This document shows positions 41,738 through 50,308 of a stretch of DNA of 64,000 bases, piece after piece. This DNA is from JBCCAG01 sp050331115 (GTDB lineage Bacteria; Cyanobacteriota; Cyanobacteriia; CAKZMO01), in NCBI GenBank assembly GCA_050331115.1, contig JBHJHD010000043.1:62001-126000 (forward strand), read 5' to 3'. The notes under the pieces are model-generated. The model was not told the origin of the DNA. It did not search any database and worked only from the letters and a program-made list of their open reading frames with translations. Positions within the stretch are counted from its first letter, which is position 1, and each line of letters starts with the position of its first letter. Made by a program: the position numbers and the translations under genes.

Positions 41738-42607
41738 TCAAGCCAGTCTCCCAAAAGCCACTTGATAAACGCGAGTGTTGCCAAGAATATTGCCAACAAC
41801 GTCACTACTTATTGTGCCGCCAAACGTATCTGGGGAAAGCTCCTCTCCTGCTCTAATAATGGCGTCTTGTCCATTTCTAAAGTCCTGGATACTATGCGTT
41901 TCGTAGTTGCCGCTAACAACTACGACACCTTGGGTACCATCAGGTCTGAGCTCACCAAATGTTAGAATGAGGGGCACAGTTCCATTTCCAAGAAAGACAA
42001 AATTGTCTTCTCCGGCACCTCCAATGAGGATATCGTTACCCAAAGTGCCCACAAGCACATCGTTACCAGCTTGGCCATTGAGGACATCGTTGCCGCTGAC
42101 ACCATTCAATCGATCGTTACCGGAACCACCAACTAGAACGTCTCCGCCACCGTTGACAACATCGCTGTAATCGTCACCCAGCAGCGTATCATTACCATTA
42201 CCGCCATATAATCTATCGTTGTGATTGCCGCCATATAGCCTGTCGGCATTGTGATTGCCCCGTAGCAAATCGTTACCATCATCGCCGTATAGCCTGTCGT
42301 AGCCAGCACCCCCATCAATTGTGTCGTTTCCGTTCAGACTATGGACGGTGTTGTTACCCCCGCCGTAAGTCAGATCGTCATTACCTTGAGTGGGTTGATT
42401 CGAATTATTTGTCGGAGCTGTCGGAGCGGCAGTGACGAGACCGCCACTTACTTGTGCCGTATGCACGGGGACGACATTAGAAGTATTTCCGGACTGCGTA
42501 TCAGATTCAACGCTTTCAACTTTAGAGTTCAATTGTTCAGTGGGCTGAACAATGGGGTGAGTAATGGGTTGTGCAAGGGTGGGGACTATAGGGCTAGCGA
42601 TCGCCAT
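41738..42607 (-). CDS. RTX calcium-binding repeat protein 2
   Basis: A 289-residue protein. A Pro/Gln/Ser/Thr-rich N-terminus (1-75) has no Sec signal. RTX nonapeptides follow from about 85 to 190 (GGAGYDRLYGDDGNDLLRG, GGNHNDRLYGGNGNDTLLGDD, GGSGNDRLNGVSGNDVLNGQAGNDVLVGTLGNDILIGGAGEDNF). The C-terminal ~95 residues (VPLILTFGELRPDGTQGVVVVSGNYETHSIQDFRNGQDAIIRAG) are unlike the other two RTX proteins here. ATG at 42607. It lacks the shared leader of those genes, so it is probably regulated separately. Type I secretion expected. Confidence 0.85.
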   Translation of the reverse strand: MAIASPIVPTLAQPITHPIVQPTEQLNSKVESVESDTQSGNTSNVVPVHTAQVSGGLVTAAPTAPTNNSNQPTQGNDDLTYGGGNNTVHSLNGNDTIDGGAGYDRLYGDDGNDLLRGNHNADRLYGGNHNDRLYGGNGNDTLLGDDYSDVVNGGGDVLVGGSGNDRLNGVSGNDVLNGQAGNDVLVGTLGNDILIGGAGEDNFVFLGNGTVPLILTFGELRPDGTQGVVVVSGNYETHSIQDFRNGQDAIIRAGEELSPDTFGGTISSDVVGNILGNTRVYQVAFGRLA

Positions 42608-42809
42608 GCCAAGCTATCCTGGTGGATGTGATATTCACGTCGATGACATCCCTGATGTGCGTAGCGATTTTAAGTCGCGTTAGGCGGGCGCTAAAAAAAG
42701 ATGCCGCACTACACACCTTACTCCATCAACATAATAACCGCCGCAGACGTAGTGAAGCTTCAAAATACAAGCACCTGATTCAAAATGAGGGGCAGAAATT
42801 CAGCTTCTC

Positions 42810-42854
42810 AAAGGTCTAGGAAGCACTCCGCCAGTGGGTGCTTCCTAGACCTTT
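42810..42854 (-). terminator. 17-bp hairpin terminator of RTX gene 3
   Basis: Arms aaaggtctaggaagcac (42810-42826) and gtgcttcctagaccttt (42838-42854) are exact complements with an 11-base loop; the stem ends in a short T-run on the minus strand. It lies 46 bases after the stop of the minus-strand RTX gene. Confidence 0.88.
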
Positions 42855-42899
42855 GGGCTAATCCGATGGCCGTGTCCTAAAAGCCATCAGCCTATTCAG

Positions 42900-44264
42900 T
42901 TAGGTAGCAACGTAAGGGATACGCTGGAAGTCAGCGGCCAGACTCACCTGCGTATTGTCCTGCACAACGCCGATTAGGTTGCCTCGGTAAAAGATACCTG
43001 TGTCGGTCTGGGCCGTGCCCCGCCAGTTGCCCGTCCCCAGATAATAGCCGTTATTGGAAGTGATCTGGATTTTGTCGCCCGCAGCGCGGCTGAAGTCGGT
43101 GATAGTGGCATACCCCGCTTGAGTGTAGTAAGGGCGTAACTGATACGACACCGCCAGCGCGAATCGATCTGCCCCGCTACCACCCGTTAGCCTGTCGTAT
43201 TGATTCGGCGCGGACGTGAACAGCAGCTGATTATTGCTGACGCCGTTGAGGTAGTCATTCCCCGCGTCACCATATAGAGAATCACTGCCGAGACCACCGT
43301 GGAGGCTGTCGTTTTGGTTGCCGCCCCGTATCGTATCGTTGCCGCTGCCGCCCACCAGGCGATCGCGGCCGTTGTAGCCCAGCAGGGTATCGTTACCGGC
43401 GTTGCCGCTGAGGAGGTTGTCGCCAGCGTTGCCTCGCATGACGTTGTTTAGGCTATTTCCGTAGCCCCGTTCCCCTTGGCCGATCAAGCTCAAGTTGTTG
43501 ACACCGGGCGTCAGGCTGTAGGTTTCCAGCGTCGAGGCTGCAGTGTCGATGCCGCCGTTGGCGTACTCGACAGTCACGTCGCCCACGCTATCAATCACGT
43601 AGTAGTCGTTGCCGTCGCCACCCAGCATGCGATCGGCACCAGCACCGCCAATCATGGTATCGTTGCCGTCGCCGCCGTAGAGCCTGTCGTTGCCGACACT
43701 GCCGTAAAGCCAGTCATTTCCGTCATAGCCGAAAAGGGTGTCGTTGCCGCCGTTACCAACGAGGATGTTGTTGTATTGGTTACCGCGAATGACGTTATTT
43801 AGGGTGTTGCCGTTGCCCCGCAGCGCTTGGCTCCCAATTAGAGTCAGATTATTGACGCCGCCGGTCAGCGTGTAGTTATTGAGGGTCGTTTCCGCCGTGT
43901 CAATGCCCTGGTTAGAGCCTTCAAAAATCCTGTCGTTGAAGCTATCCACTCGGTAGCGGTCGTTACCCGCGCCACCGTACATACGGTCAGCGCCCGTGCC
44001 GCCGTTGAGGTAGTCGTTACCGTCGTCGCCATACAGCCGGTCGTTGCCTGCCCCGCCATATATGCTGTCGTTTCCAGGTGCACCAACGATGTGGCCGGGG
44101 AAGCGGCGGCGATCGCCGTAGATGACGTCGTTACCAGCGCCGCCAAACAGGCGATCGCCGCTGCCAAAGCCGTAGATGACGTTGTTGTTGGCATTACCGG
44201 AAAGGGTGTCAACGTTGGGGGTACCGACGATGGTGGGGTCAGGGCTAACGATGATAGAGTCCAT
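42900..44264 (-). CDS. RTX calcium-binding repeat protein 3
   Basis: A 454-residue protein with two blocks of RTX nonapeptides (about 28-110 and 165-340) separated by beta-helix-like spacer text (TAETTLNNYTLTGGVNNLTLIGSQALRGNGNTLNNVIRGNQYNNIL) which itself occurs twice, a pattern known from RTX proteins with VENANG-like spacers. The N-terminus (GTPN-DTLSG...IYGFGSGDRLFGGAGNDVIYGDRRRF) and C-terminal domain (YATITDFSRAAGDKIQITSNNGYYLGTG...GIFYRGNLIGVVQD) match RTX protein 1, so the two are paralogues. ATG at 44264 with AGGAG upstream. Preceded by the leader shared with RTX gene 1. Export by a type I system is inferred. Confidence 0.88.
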   Translation of the reverse strand: MDSIIVSPDPTIVGTPNVDTLSGNANNNVIYGFGSGDRLFGGAGNDVIYGDRRRFPGHIVGAPGNDSIYGGAGNDRLYGDDGNDYLNGGTGADRMYGGAGNDRYRVDSFNDRIFEGSNQGIDTAETTLNNYTLTGGVNNLTLIGSQALRGNGNTLNNVIRGNQYNNILVGNGGNDTLFGYDGNDWLYGSVGNDRLYGGDGNDTMIGGAGADRMLGGDGNDYYVIDSVGDVTVEYANGGIDTAASTLETYSLTPGVNNLSLIGQGERGYGNSLNNVMRGNAGDNLLSGNAGNDTLLGYNGRDRLVGGSGNDTIRGGNQNDSLHGGLGSDSLYGDAGNDYLNGVSNNQLLFTSAPNQYDRLTGGSGADRFALAVSYQLRPYYTQAGYATITDFSRAAGDKIQITSNNGYYLGTGNWRGTAQTDTGIFYRGNLIGVVQDNTQVSLAADFQRIPYVAT

Positions 44265-44400
44265 TTGAGGTTCTCCTGAGTAAGCTAAGGGGGGTTAACG
44301 GAAGGAAGGGGCTGCTTAGAACCGCAAGGTTTGTCTTCCTTCTGTCTCTCACTCAGGGAAAAATCGCAGGCGTTATGCAAACTAGACGCTAATTTACAAA
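44265..44400 (-). promoter_or_regulatory. Structured leader/promoter of RTX gene 3, homologous to that of RTX gene 1
   Basis: Inverted repeat acggaaggaag (44298-44308) with cttccttctgt (44335-44345) sits at the same distance from the start codon as the stem in the 30085 gene leader (34 versus 37 bases). The outer elements ctcactcagggaaa and gcgttatgcaaactag (44370-44385) are nearly identical to those at 30188-30224. One stem position changes on both sides (C-G to A-T), which supports pairing. Confidence 0.65.
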
Positions 44401-44446
44401 GCGTTACATTTTGACGGGCGTTGAATCATAAGAAACGTCGTCCTAT

Positions 44447-45922
44447 TCAAAACTGGTCGATGCCGCTGAAGTTCTGAGCCTTCTGCACGGCCCCTTCCCC
44501 GCAGGTGCGCGGTGTGGGGAATATTTTGCCGGGATTGGCCAGCCCTTTGGGATTAAAGGCCTGCCGTACCCGCTGCATGGTGTCTAAATCGGCTTCGGAG
44601 AACATATCGGCCATATAGCAGCGCTTGTCCGCCCCAATGCCGTGCTCGCCCGAGATGCTGCCCCCCACAGCGATACAGAGCTTAAGGATATCGCCACCCA
44701 GGGCTTCCACGGCTTCAAGCTGGCCCGGCACCGAGTTGTCGTACAGAATCAGCGGGTGCAGGTTGCCGTCCCCGGCGTGGAAGACGTTGGCCACTGCGTA
44801 GCCGTGGCGGCGGCTGAGGGCTTCAATGTCCTGTAGCACCTGGGGTAGCTTGGTGCGGGGGATGACGCCGTCCTGGACGTAGTAGTCGGGGCTAATCTTT
44901 CCCATGGCGGCAAAGGCGGCTTTGCGGCCCTTCCATACCGTGAGGCGCTCCTCGGGCTGGGCTGCTGTAGTGATACTGCGCGCCCCGTTCTGGCGGCAGA
45001 TGGCGTCGATTGTTCGGCTCACTGCCGCTACCTCCGCCGTTAGTCCATCCACTTCAATCAGCAAAATCGCCTCAGCATCGCGGGGATAGCAGTTGGTGCC
45101 CACTACGTCTTCTACGGCGTTAATGCTGAAGTTGTCCATCATCTCCATACCTGCGGGCGTGATGCCGGCGCTGATGATGTCTGAGACCGCCTGACCCGCC
45201 GCCTCGATGCTGGTAAAGTCTGCCAGCAGCACCTGAATTGACTCCGGCGCTTTGAGAATTCGCAGGGTGATTTCTGTGGCGATGCCTAGCGTCCCCTCCG
45301 AGCCCACAAACAGCCCCGTGAGGTCGTAGCCCGGCATCTCCGGCAGGCCGCCGACGTCGGTCACGGTGCCGTCGGGCAAAACAAGACGCAATCCTAAAAC
45401 GTGGTTGGTGGTCACGCCGTACTTCAGGCAGTGCACCCCGCCTGAATTTTCCGCGATGTTACCGCCGATAGAGCAGACGCTCTGGCTCGATGGGTCGGGG
45501 GCGTAGTAGAACCCCGCGCCGCTCACCGCCTGGGTCACCCAATTGTTGATCACGCCGGGCTGTACTACCACGCGCTGATTCTCCAGATCCACCGACAAAA
45601 TTCGGTTCATGCGGGCGGTGACGATCAGAACGCAGTCGTCTGTCGGCAGTGCCCCACCCGAGAGCCCGGTTCCGGCCCCTCGAGCAATGAAGGGAATATG
45701 GTAACGATCGCAGATGGCCACCACCGCCGCCACCTGCTCGGTTGTGCGGGGCAGCACCACCACGTTGGGACGCTGGCGATAGCTGGTCAGCCCGTCGCAC
45801 TCGTAGACCAATAGCTCCTCTTTGCGCCGCACCACGCCGGTTTTGCCCAGCGCGGCCTCAAAGTCTCTCAGGATGGGCGACCAGTTGCGATCGCGAACGG
45901 GAGTCGCTTGGGTTGTGACCAT
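44447..45922 (-). CDS. glcD: Glycolate oxidase/dehydrogenase FAD subunit GlcD
   Basis: A flavoprotein of about 491 residues that oxidises glycolate (photorespiration) or lactate. The N-terminal PCMH-type FAD domain shows PNVVVLPRTTEQVAAVVAICDRYHIPFIARGAGTGLSGGALP and YYAPDPSSQSVCSIGGNIAENSGG. The C-terminal vanillyl-oxidase-like domain shows NVFHAGDGNLHPLILYD and GGSISGEHGIGADKR. The frame extends to TTG 45940; ATG 45922 is chosen. glcE and glcF are not adjacent, as is usual in cyanobacteria. Single gene between the RTX region and an SLC13 permease gene on the same strand. Confidence 0.92.
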   Translation of the reverse strand: MVTTQATPVRDRNWSPILRDFEAALGKTGVVRRKEELLVYECDGLTSYRQRPNVVVLPRTTEQVAAVVAICDRYHIPFIARGAGTGLSGGALPTDDCVLIVTARMNRILSVDLENQRVVVQPGVINNWVTQAVSGAGFYYAPDPSSQSVCSIGGNIAENSGGVHCLKYGVTTNHVLGLRLVLPDGTVTDVGGLPEMPGYDLTGLFVGSEGTLGIATEITLRILKAPESIQVLLADFTSIEAAGQAVSDIISAGITPAGMEMMDNFSINAVEDVVGTNCYPRDAEAILLIEVDGLTAEVAAVSRTIDAICRQNGARSITTAAQPEERLTVWKGRKAAFAAMGKISPDYYVQDGVIPRTKLPQVLQDIEALSRRHGYAVANVFHAGDGNLHPLILYDNSVPGQLEAVEALGGDILKLCIAVGGSISGEHGIGADKRCYMADMFSEADLDTMQRVRQAFNPKGLANPGKIFPTPRTCGEGAVQKAQNFSGIDQF

Positions 45923-46062
45923 GCCGCTAGATAAGCTCAATATATGGAGGTTTGAATCGAGAGTATTGCTCCCAATATCACCATATCATTACTGCTTTTG
46001 GGGTAGGTTAGCGGCTCTGGGCGATCGCGGCCCGAGCCCTGTCAAGACAGGTTCGGTGCAGG

Positions 46063-47976
46063 CTACAGGCCGTAAAACTTGATAATTAGAAGCGGCGTCA
46101 CCAGCGCCAGCGTTAGGCTCAAGGGGGCCCCCACCCGGACAAAATCGAGGAAGCGGTAGCCACCAGGGCCGTACACCATCGTGTTGGTTTGATAGCCGAT
46201 GGGGGTCATGTAGCTATTGGAGGCGGCGAACACAACGGCGAAGATAAACGCCAGTGGGTTGAGCGCTAGGGAGGTCGCGACCTTGGCCGCAATGGGCACC
46301 ATCAGCACCACAGAGGCATTGTTAGAGAGAATCTCCGTCAGCGCGACGGTCGCCAGGTAGAACAGCAGCAAAGTCCAGTAGCCCGACAGATTGCCCCCCA
46401 CCCGCAGCAGCAGATCGGCCAGCCAAGTCGTCGCCCCAGACTTATCCATAGCGATTCCAAACGGAATTAGCCCAGCCAGCAGAAAAATGACGTCCCAGCG
46501 AACGGTTCCATAGAGCTCCCCTGGCTTTAGGCAGCCCGTGAGGACCATAAGCACGACGCCGGCAAGCGCGCTGACCACAATCGGCGCAATGTTAAACGCC
46601 GCCATCAGCACCACGCCAACCACAATGGACAGCGCAATCCAGGCCTTATCCCAGCGCAGCGGTTCGGTGCCACGGTGCTCTAGCACCAGAAGTTCTCGGC
46701 TCGTCTGCAGTCCGATAAAGCTCTCCCGCGGCCCCTGCACCAAAAGCAAGTCGCCAAATCGCAGCGGCACCTTGCCCAGCCGCTCTCGAATCACGTCCTG
46801 CCCTCGGCGGATCGCCAGCACGGTGGCATTATAGCGCTGTCGAAAGCGCAGCTCTTTCAAGGTGGCGCCGCTCAACCTGGAATTAGAGAGAATCAAGATC
46901 TCAGCGAGTCCTTCCTCTTGAGAAGTGAGCTCCGCCTCGATCGAATTTGACCCAAACTCCATATCGGGTCCAATTTCCATACCGCGCTGAGAGCGCACGG
47001 CGAGTAAATCTTCCTTACTTCCTCTGACGATGAGAACATCGCCCTCCTTGAGAGTTTTGTTCGCCAGCGGCTGCGGAAAGTGGCTCCCGTTGCGCACCAG
47101 CTCTAATATGTCAATATCAAACTTGCGCTGAATCTCCGTGGAGCGAAGGGTCTGACCCACTAAGCTTGAGTTTTGGGTAATGATAAGCTCGCTGACATAG
47201 TCTCGCATCCCGTAGCCTTCATCCATGACGTCGCTGTAGGGATCGCGGCGCGTAGGCAGCAGGCGGGGCGCAACCAGAGCCAGGTAGACCATACCAATCA
47301 AGAAGACGACGATTCCCAGCTTGGTGAATTGGAACAGGCCGAAGGCCCCGTAGCCGAGCTGCTGAGAGATACTGCTTGCTAGAACGTTAGTTGAGGTGCC
47401 AATCAGCGTCAGCAAGCCCCCCATAATGGTGGCATAGGACATGGGGATCAAAAGCTTTGAAGGGGACATGCCCTGCTTGCGGCACCACTCTTCCACGACG
47501 GGTAAGAAGACGGCAACCACGGCCGTGTTGTTGATAAATGCGGTTACCGGCCCGACGATAAACCCCATGACTAAAATCTGCCTGGAGATGTGTTTGCCGC
47601 CATACTGCAGCAAGAAATCTCTGACGAGCTGAATCACGCCGGTCTTAGATACGCCAGCGCTGAGGATAAACATAGACATAACCGTGACTGTCGCCACGTT
47701 GCTGAACCCAGAGATTCCCTCTTCTGGGGTCACTAAGCCCGTTAACATCAGGATGACGCTGATTACTAGCGCCGTCAGATCGACGGGCAGCCACTCTGCA
47801 ACAAAAGCAACTAGCGCAAAGACAATGATCCCCAGCGTTAACGCAATAGGATTAATAGTGTCGGCGAGTGGAATGGCCAGCATCGGCAAGGCTCCGCAAG
47901 AGAAGCCGAGTGGTAGCAGCAATAGAGTGGACAAATTATACATAGTTCGGTTCTTATAAATAAATCTATGACCCAT
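46063..47976 (-). CDS. SLC13-family anion permease with two RCK_C (TrkA-C) domains
   Basis: A 637-residue plasma membrane transporter of the sulfate/dicarboxylate (SAC1-like) type. N- and C-terminal membrane halves, each with the ArsB/SLC13 pattern (GVSKTGVIQLVRDFLLQYGGK...GPVTAFINNTAVVAVFLPVV; LSNNASVVLMVPIAAKVA...SNSYMTPIGYQTNTMVYGPGGY), flank two cytoplasmic TrkA-C domains at about 220-300 and 305-390 (LVGQTLRSTEIQRKFDIDILELVR; GATLKELRFRQRYNATVLAIRR), as in SLT/SAC1 proteins. The substrate is probably sulfate or another anion. ATG at 47976; ATG at 47943 is also possible. Confidence 0.87.
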   Translation of the reverse strand: MGHRFIYKNRTMYNLSTLLLLPLGFSCGALPMLAIPLADTINPIALTLGIIVFALVAFVAEWLPVDLTALVISVILMLTGLVTPEEGISGFSNVATVTVMSMFILSAGVSKTGVIQLVRDFLLQYGGKHISRQILVMGFIVGPVTAFINNTAVVAVFLPVVEEWCRKQGMSPSKLLIPMSYATIMGGLLTLIGTSTNVLASSISQQLGYGAFGLFQFTKLGIVVFLIGMVYLALVAPRLLPTRRDPYSDVMDEGYGMRDYVSELIITQNSSLVGQTLRSTEIQRKFDIDILELVRNGSHFPQPLANKTLKEGDVLIVRGSKEDLLAVRSQRGMEIGPDMEFGSNSIEAELTSQEEGLAEILILSNSRLSGATLKELRFRQRYNATVLAIRRGQDVIRERLGKVPLRFGDLLLVQGPRESFIGLQTSRELLVLEHRGTEPLRWDKAWIALSIVVGVVLMAAFNIAPIVVSALAGVVLMVLTGCLKPGELYGTVRWDVIFLLAGLIPFGIAMDKSGATTWLADLLLRVGGNLSGYWTLLLFYLATVALTEILSNNASVVLMVPIAAKVATSLALNPLAFIFAVVFAASNSYMTPIGYQTNTMVYGPGGYRFLDFVRVGAPLSLTLALVTPLLIIKFYGL

Positions 47977-48282
47977 CTAGGTTAAATTTGGCCTAGATTA
48001 GATTTGGCTGGGATAGAGTCTGCATACGCCAAGCTGTTGTAGCTGAGGGACTGGACGTAAGTAAGCGGGCTTGTTTATAGCCTCTTTATAAGCTGTGGCT
48101 ATAAAGGAGGCGTCTGGCGGGCTAGGCAAGGTACCTTACCGCCCACTGGGTCAAGTGAGTTTATACAAATTAAACCGACATCAAACTTTCTGGGCGTCGG
48201 TTTAGCGACATCTTCAAAGCTGCTTTAAAAAGCTGAGGTAATATAAGCAAGCTGACGGAGATGAATTGAGGGATTGCCGGCC
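47977..48282. other. Intergenic region between SLC13 permease and ureD, with competing hairpins
   Basis: About 300 bases between divergent genes. It holds two overlapping stem-loops that cannot form together: tatagcc (48076-48082) with ggctata (48097-48103), and gcctctttata (48080-48090) with tataaaggaggc (48100-48111, one bulged base). No NtcA box was found. Confidence 0.55.
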
Positions 48283-49185
48283 GTGACGTCTAGAGACTTA
48301 GCATCAGCATCGCAGACTCTACAGACATCTCGCCCCTGGTCGGGATCTTTACAGATTTCGTTTGCGCGTCAGGGAACCGAAACGCGGATTAGCGATCGCC
48401 GAACCCAAGCCCCGCTTAAGCTGCAGCGTCCATTTTACCCAGAAGGCCCCGAAGTCTGTCACAGCGTCGTACTGCATACCGCAGGCGGAATCGTTGGGGG
48501 CGATCGCCTCCGGAGCCAAATCGCGCTCCACCCAGGGGCCCAAGCCCTGATGACCAGCGCCGCTGCAGGCAAGGTCTATCGCAGCGCTGGGGAAACCGCC
48601 TCCCAAGACACCAGCATAAGCATCGGGTCTGGGGCCTGTCTTGAGTGGTTTCCTCAGGAAATAATTCTGTTTAACGGGGCCCGGTACCATCAGCAGACGC
48701 GCGTATGCCTGGAGGGCGACGCGATGTGGATGGGATGGGATATTGTGCGCCTCGGCCGCAGCGCTCGGGGAGAGCGGTTCGAAACCGGCAGCTGGCGCAG
48801 TCTGACTACGGTGCATCAGGGCGGCAGGCTCGTCTGGGTAGATCCTGTCGGCGTCAACGGCGGCAGCCCGATTTTGAGCAGCCCAGCGGGGTTAAACCAC
48901 GCTTCCGTCGTGGGGACGTTTGCCGCCATTGGCCGGGATGCGCCGCCTTCGCTGGCTGCCGCCTGTCGGCAGGTCTCCTTGCGGCAGGTTCAGGGGTGCG
49001 GGGCGGGCGGGCAAGCTAGAGGCCTAGCCGATTTTGGCGCTACCCGCCTCATGTCTGGTCTGCTGTGCCGCTATCGAGGTCACTCAACTGCCCAGGCAAA
49101 GCGCTGGTTTGAGCAGGTGTGGACCTTAGTCCGCAAGCATTATTGGCAGCGGCCGGTGTGCCGCCCCCGAATATGGCCGCGATGA
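48283..49185 (+). CDS. ureD: Urease accessory protein UreD
   Basis: Chaperone that, with UreF and UreG, delivers nickel to urease. About 300 residues with the UreD signatures LKLQRPFYPEGPEVCHSVVLHTAGGIVGGDRLRSQIALHPGAQALMTSAAAGKVYRS and CLEWFPQEIILFNGARYHQQTRVCLEGDAMWMGWDIVRLGRSARGERFETGSWRS. The frame opens at TTG 48274, but GTG at 48283 with GAGGG ten bases upstream is better. The C-terminus (RKHYWQRPVCRPRIWPR) fits. No ureA, B or C follows: the next gene is on the opposite strand 14 bases away, so ureD stands alone here. Confidence 0.92.
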   Translation: MTSRDLASASQTLQTSRPWSGSLQISFARQGTETRISDRRTQAPLKLQRPFYPEGPEVCHSVVLHTAGGIVGGDRLRSQIALHPGAQALMTSAAAGKVYRSAGETASQDTSISIGSGACLEWFPQEIILFNGARYHQQTRVCLEGDAMWMGWDIVRLGRSARGERFETGSWRSLTTVHQGGRLVWVDPVGVNGGSPILSSPAGLNHASVVGTFAAIGRDAPPSLAAACRQVSLRQVQGCGAGGQARGLADFGATRLMSGLLCRYRGHSTAQAKRWFEQVWTLVRKHYWQRPVCRPRIWPR

Positions 49186-49199
49186 GCCGAGCTAGCGCG

Positions 49200-49982
49200 C
49201 TAGCCAAAGCGATAGCCGAAGCCCCGCACCGTCACAATGTATTCCGGATTGCTGGGGTCAACCTCTAGCTTCTCCCGCAGCCAGCGGATATGGACATCTA
49301 CCGTCTTGCTGTCCCCCATGAAGTCGGGTCCCCAGATGCGGTCGATCAGCTGCTCCCGTGACCAGACCCGCCGAGGATGATTCATAAACAGATCGAGCAG
49401 CCGAAACTCTTTGGGCGATAAGTTGACCTCGTCATCGCGCACCATTACGCGGCATTCCTGGGGATAGAGCACAATGCTTTGAAAGGTCAGGCTGCTCTTT
49501 TTGCTAGCGACCTGTAGATGGCTGGACCGCCTGAGCAAGGCACGACAGCGAGCCACGAGCTCCCGCATGCCGAAGGGTTTTGCCAGGTAATCATCCGCGC
49601 CAATCTCAAGACCCACTACCCGGTCGGTTTCACTTCCCTTGGCGCTCAGGATCAAGATCGGCACCTGGTTGCCCTCGTGCCTCAGCAAACGACACAGGTC
49701 TAGCCCGTTGATGTTGGGCAGCATCAGGTCCAAAATAATCAGATCTGGCTGAACGCCGTCTTCGCCAGCCTGACCGCCATCGCGGATCATATGGCCGATG
49801 GCCTCAAGTGCGCTACTGCCGTCTGCTGCCGTGTGGACGTCGTATCCCTCTTCCGCCAGAGCTAATGCAATGGTCTCCCGGATGACTTCTTCGTCCTCAA
49901 CGACTAAAACTCGGCCTATTCTGTTGTTCGATACCGTGAGTGCCGTATCGGTAGCGAGGGTGGGCATTGGCTGTAAGTCCAT
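49200..49982 (-). CDS. OmpR/PhoB-family response regulator, SphR-like
   Basis: A 260-residue two-component regulator. The receiver domain (about 22-145) has acidic residues VVEDEE, phospho-acceptor Asp in LIILDLMLP and Lys in YLAKPFG; the C-terminal winged helix (about 165-260) has LSPKEFRLLDLFMNHPRRVWSREQLIDRIWG and ends VRGFGYRFG. Similarity I recall is closest to the cyanobacterial phosphate regulator SphR/PhoB group, but other OmpR-type members are possible, so no symbol is given. An N-terminal extension of about 20 residues precedes the receiver. No histidine kinase is adjacent. ATG at 49982. Confidence 0.85.
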   Translation of the reverse strand: MDLQPMPTLATDTALTVSNNRIGRVLVVEDEEVIRETIALALAEEGYDVHTAADGSSALEAIGHMIRDGGQAGEDGVQPDLIILDLMLPNINGLDLCRLLRHEGNQVPILILSAKGSETDRVVGLEIGADDYLAKPFGMRELVARCRALLRRSSHLQVASKKSSLTFQSIVLYPQECRVMVRDDEVNLSPKEFRLLDLFMNHPRRVWSREQLIDRIWGPDFMGDSKTVDVHIRWLREKLEVDPSNPEYIVTVRGFGYRFG

Positions 49983-50308
49983 GGTGTGCAGTGAGCCGAG
50001 CCCTCTTCAGAAGCCGGCAGATTCTCTAGGCAAAATCCTTAACATTCAGATGTACCTCACGCAAATTGTACCAGGAACTTCACCCGCGCAGGTCTGATCA
50101 ATGGCGGCAGCCTGCGTATAAGTCCCTAGATTCGCGCTGAGCCTTTGCGCTGCAGATACAGCCCTGGTCGCACCAGTTGCCGCAGCCGTTTTAGCGGGAT
50201 TGCCACAGCCTTGTCTAAACCGTTAAAAGTCTAAACCGCTAAAAACTGGGCTTGCTCCTCGCCAATCTGTATAGTATTTTTGTACTATTAACTCGCCAAG
50301 AATGTACT
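49983..50308. other. Intergenic region with short direct repeats before the 50309 gene
   Basis: Contains a 16-base tandem pair, gtctaaaccgttaaaa (50213-50228) and gtctaaaccgctaaaa (50229-50244). Each can pair with ttttagcgg at 50190-50198. Two tgtactat copies (50281-50288 and 50303-50310) sit 22 bases apart at the gene start, next to a tatagt -10-like box. Confidence 0.55.

Noticed and set aside
41738..44264. Regularly spaced repeats that could suggest a CRISPR array
   Set aside because: The repeats are RTX nonapeptide codons in open frames, degenerate at DNA level and without unique spacers.
29192..44264. Genomic island or prophage
   Set aside because: No integrase, transposase, tRNA or att-like repeats at the edges, and composition looks like the surroundings. 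Accessory character is inferred only from gene content.
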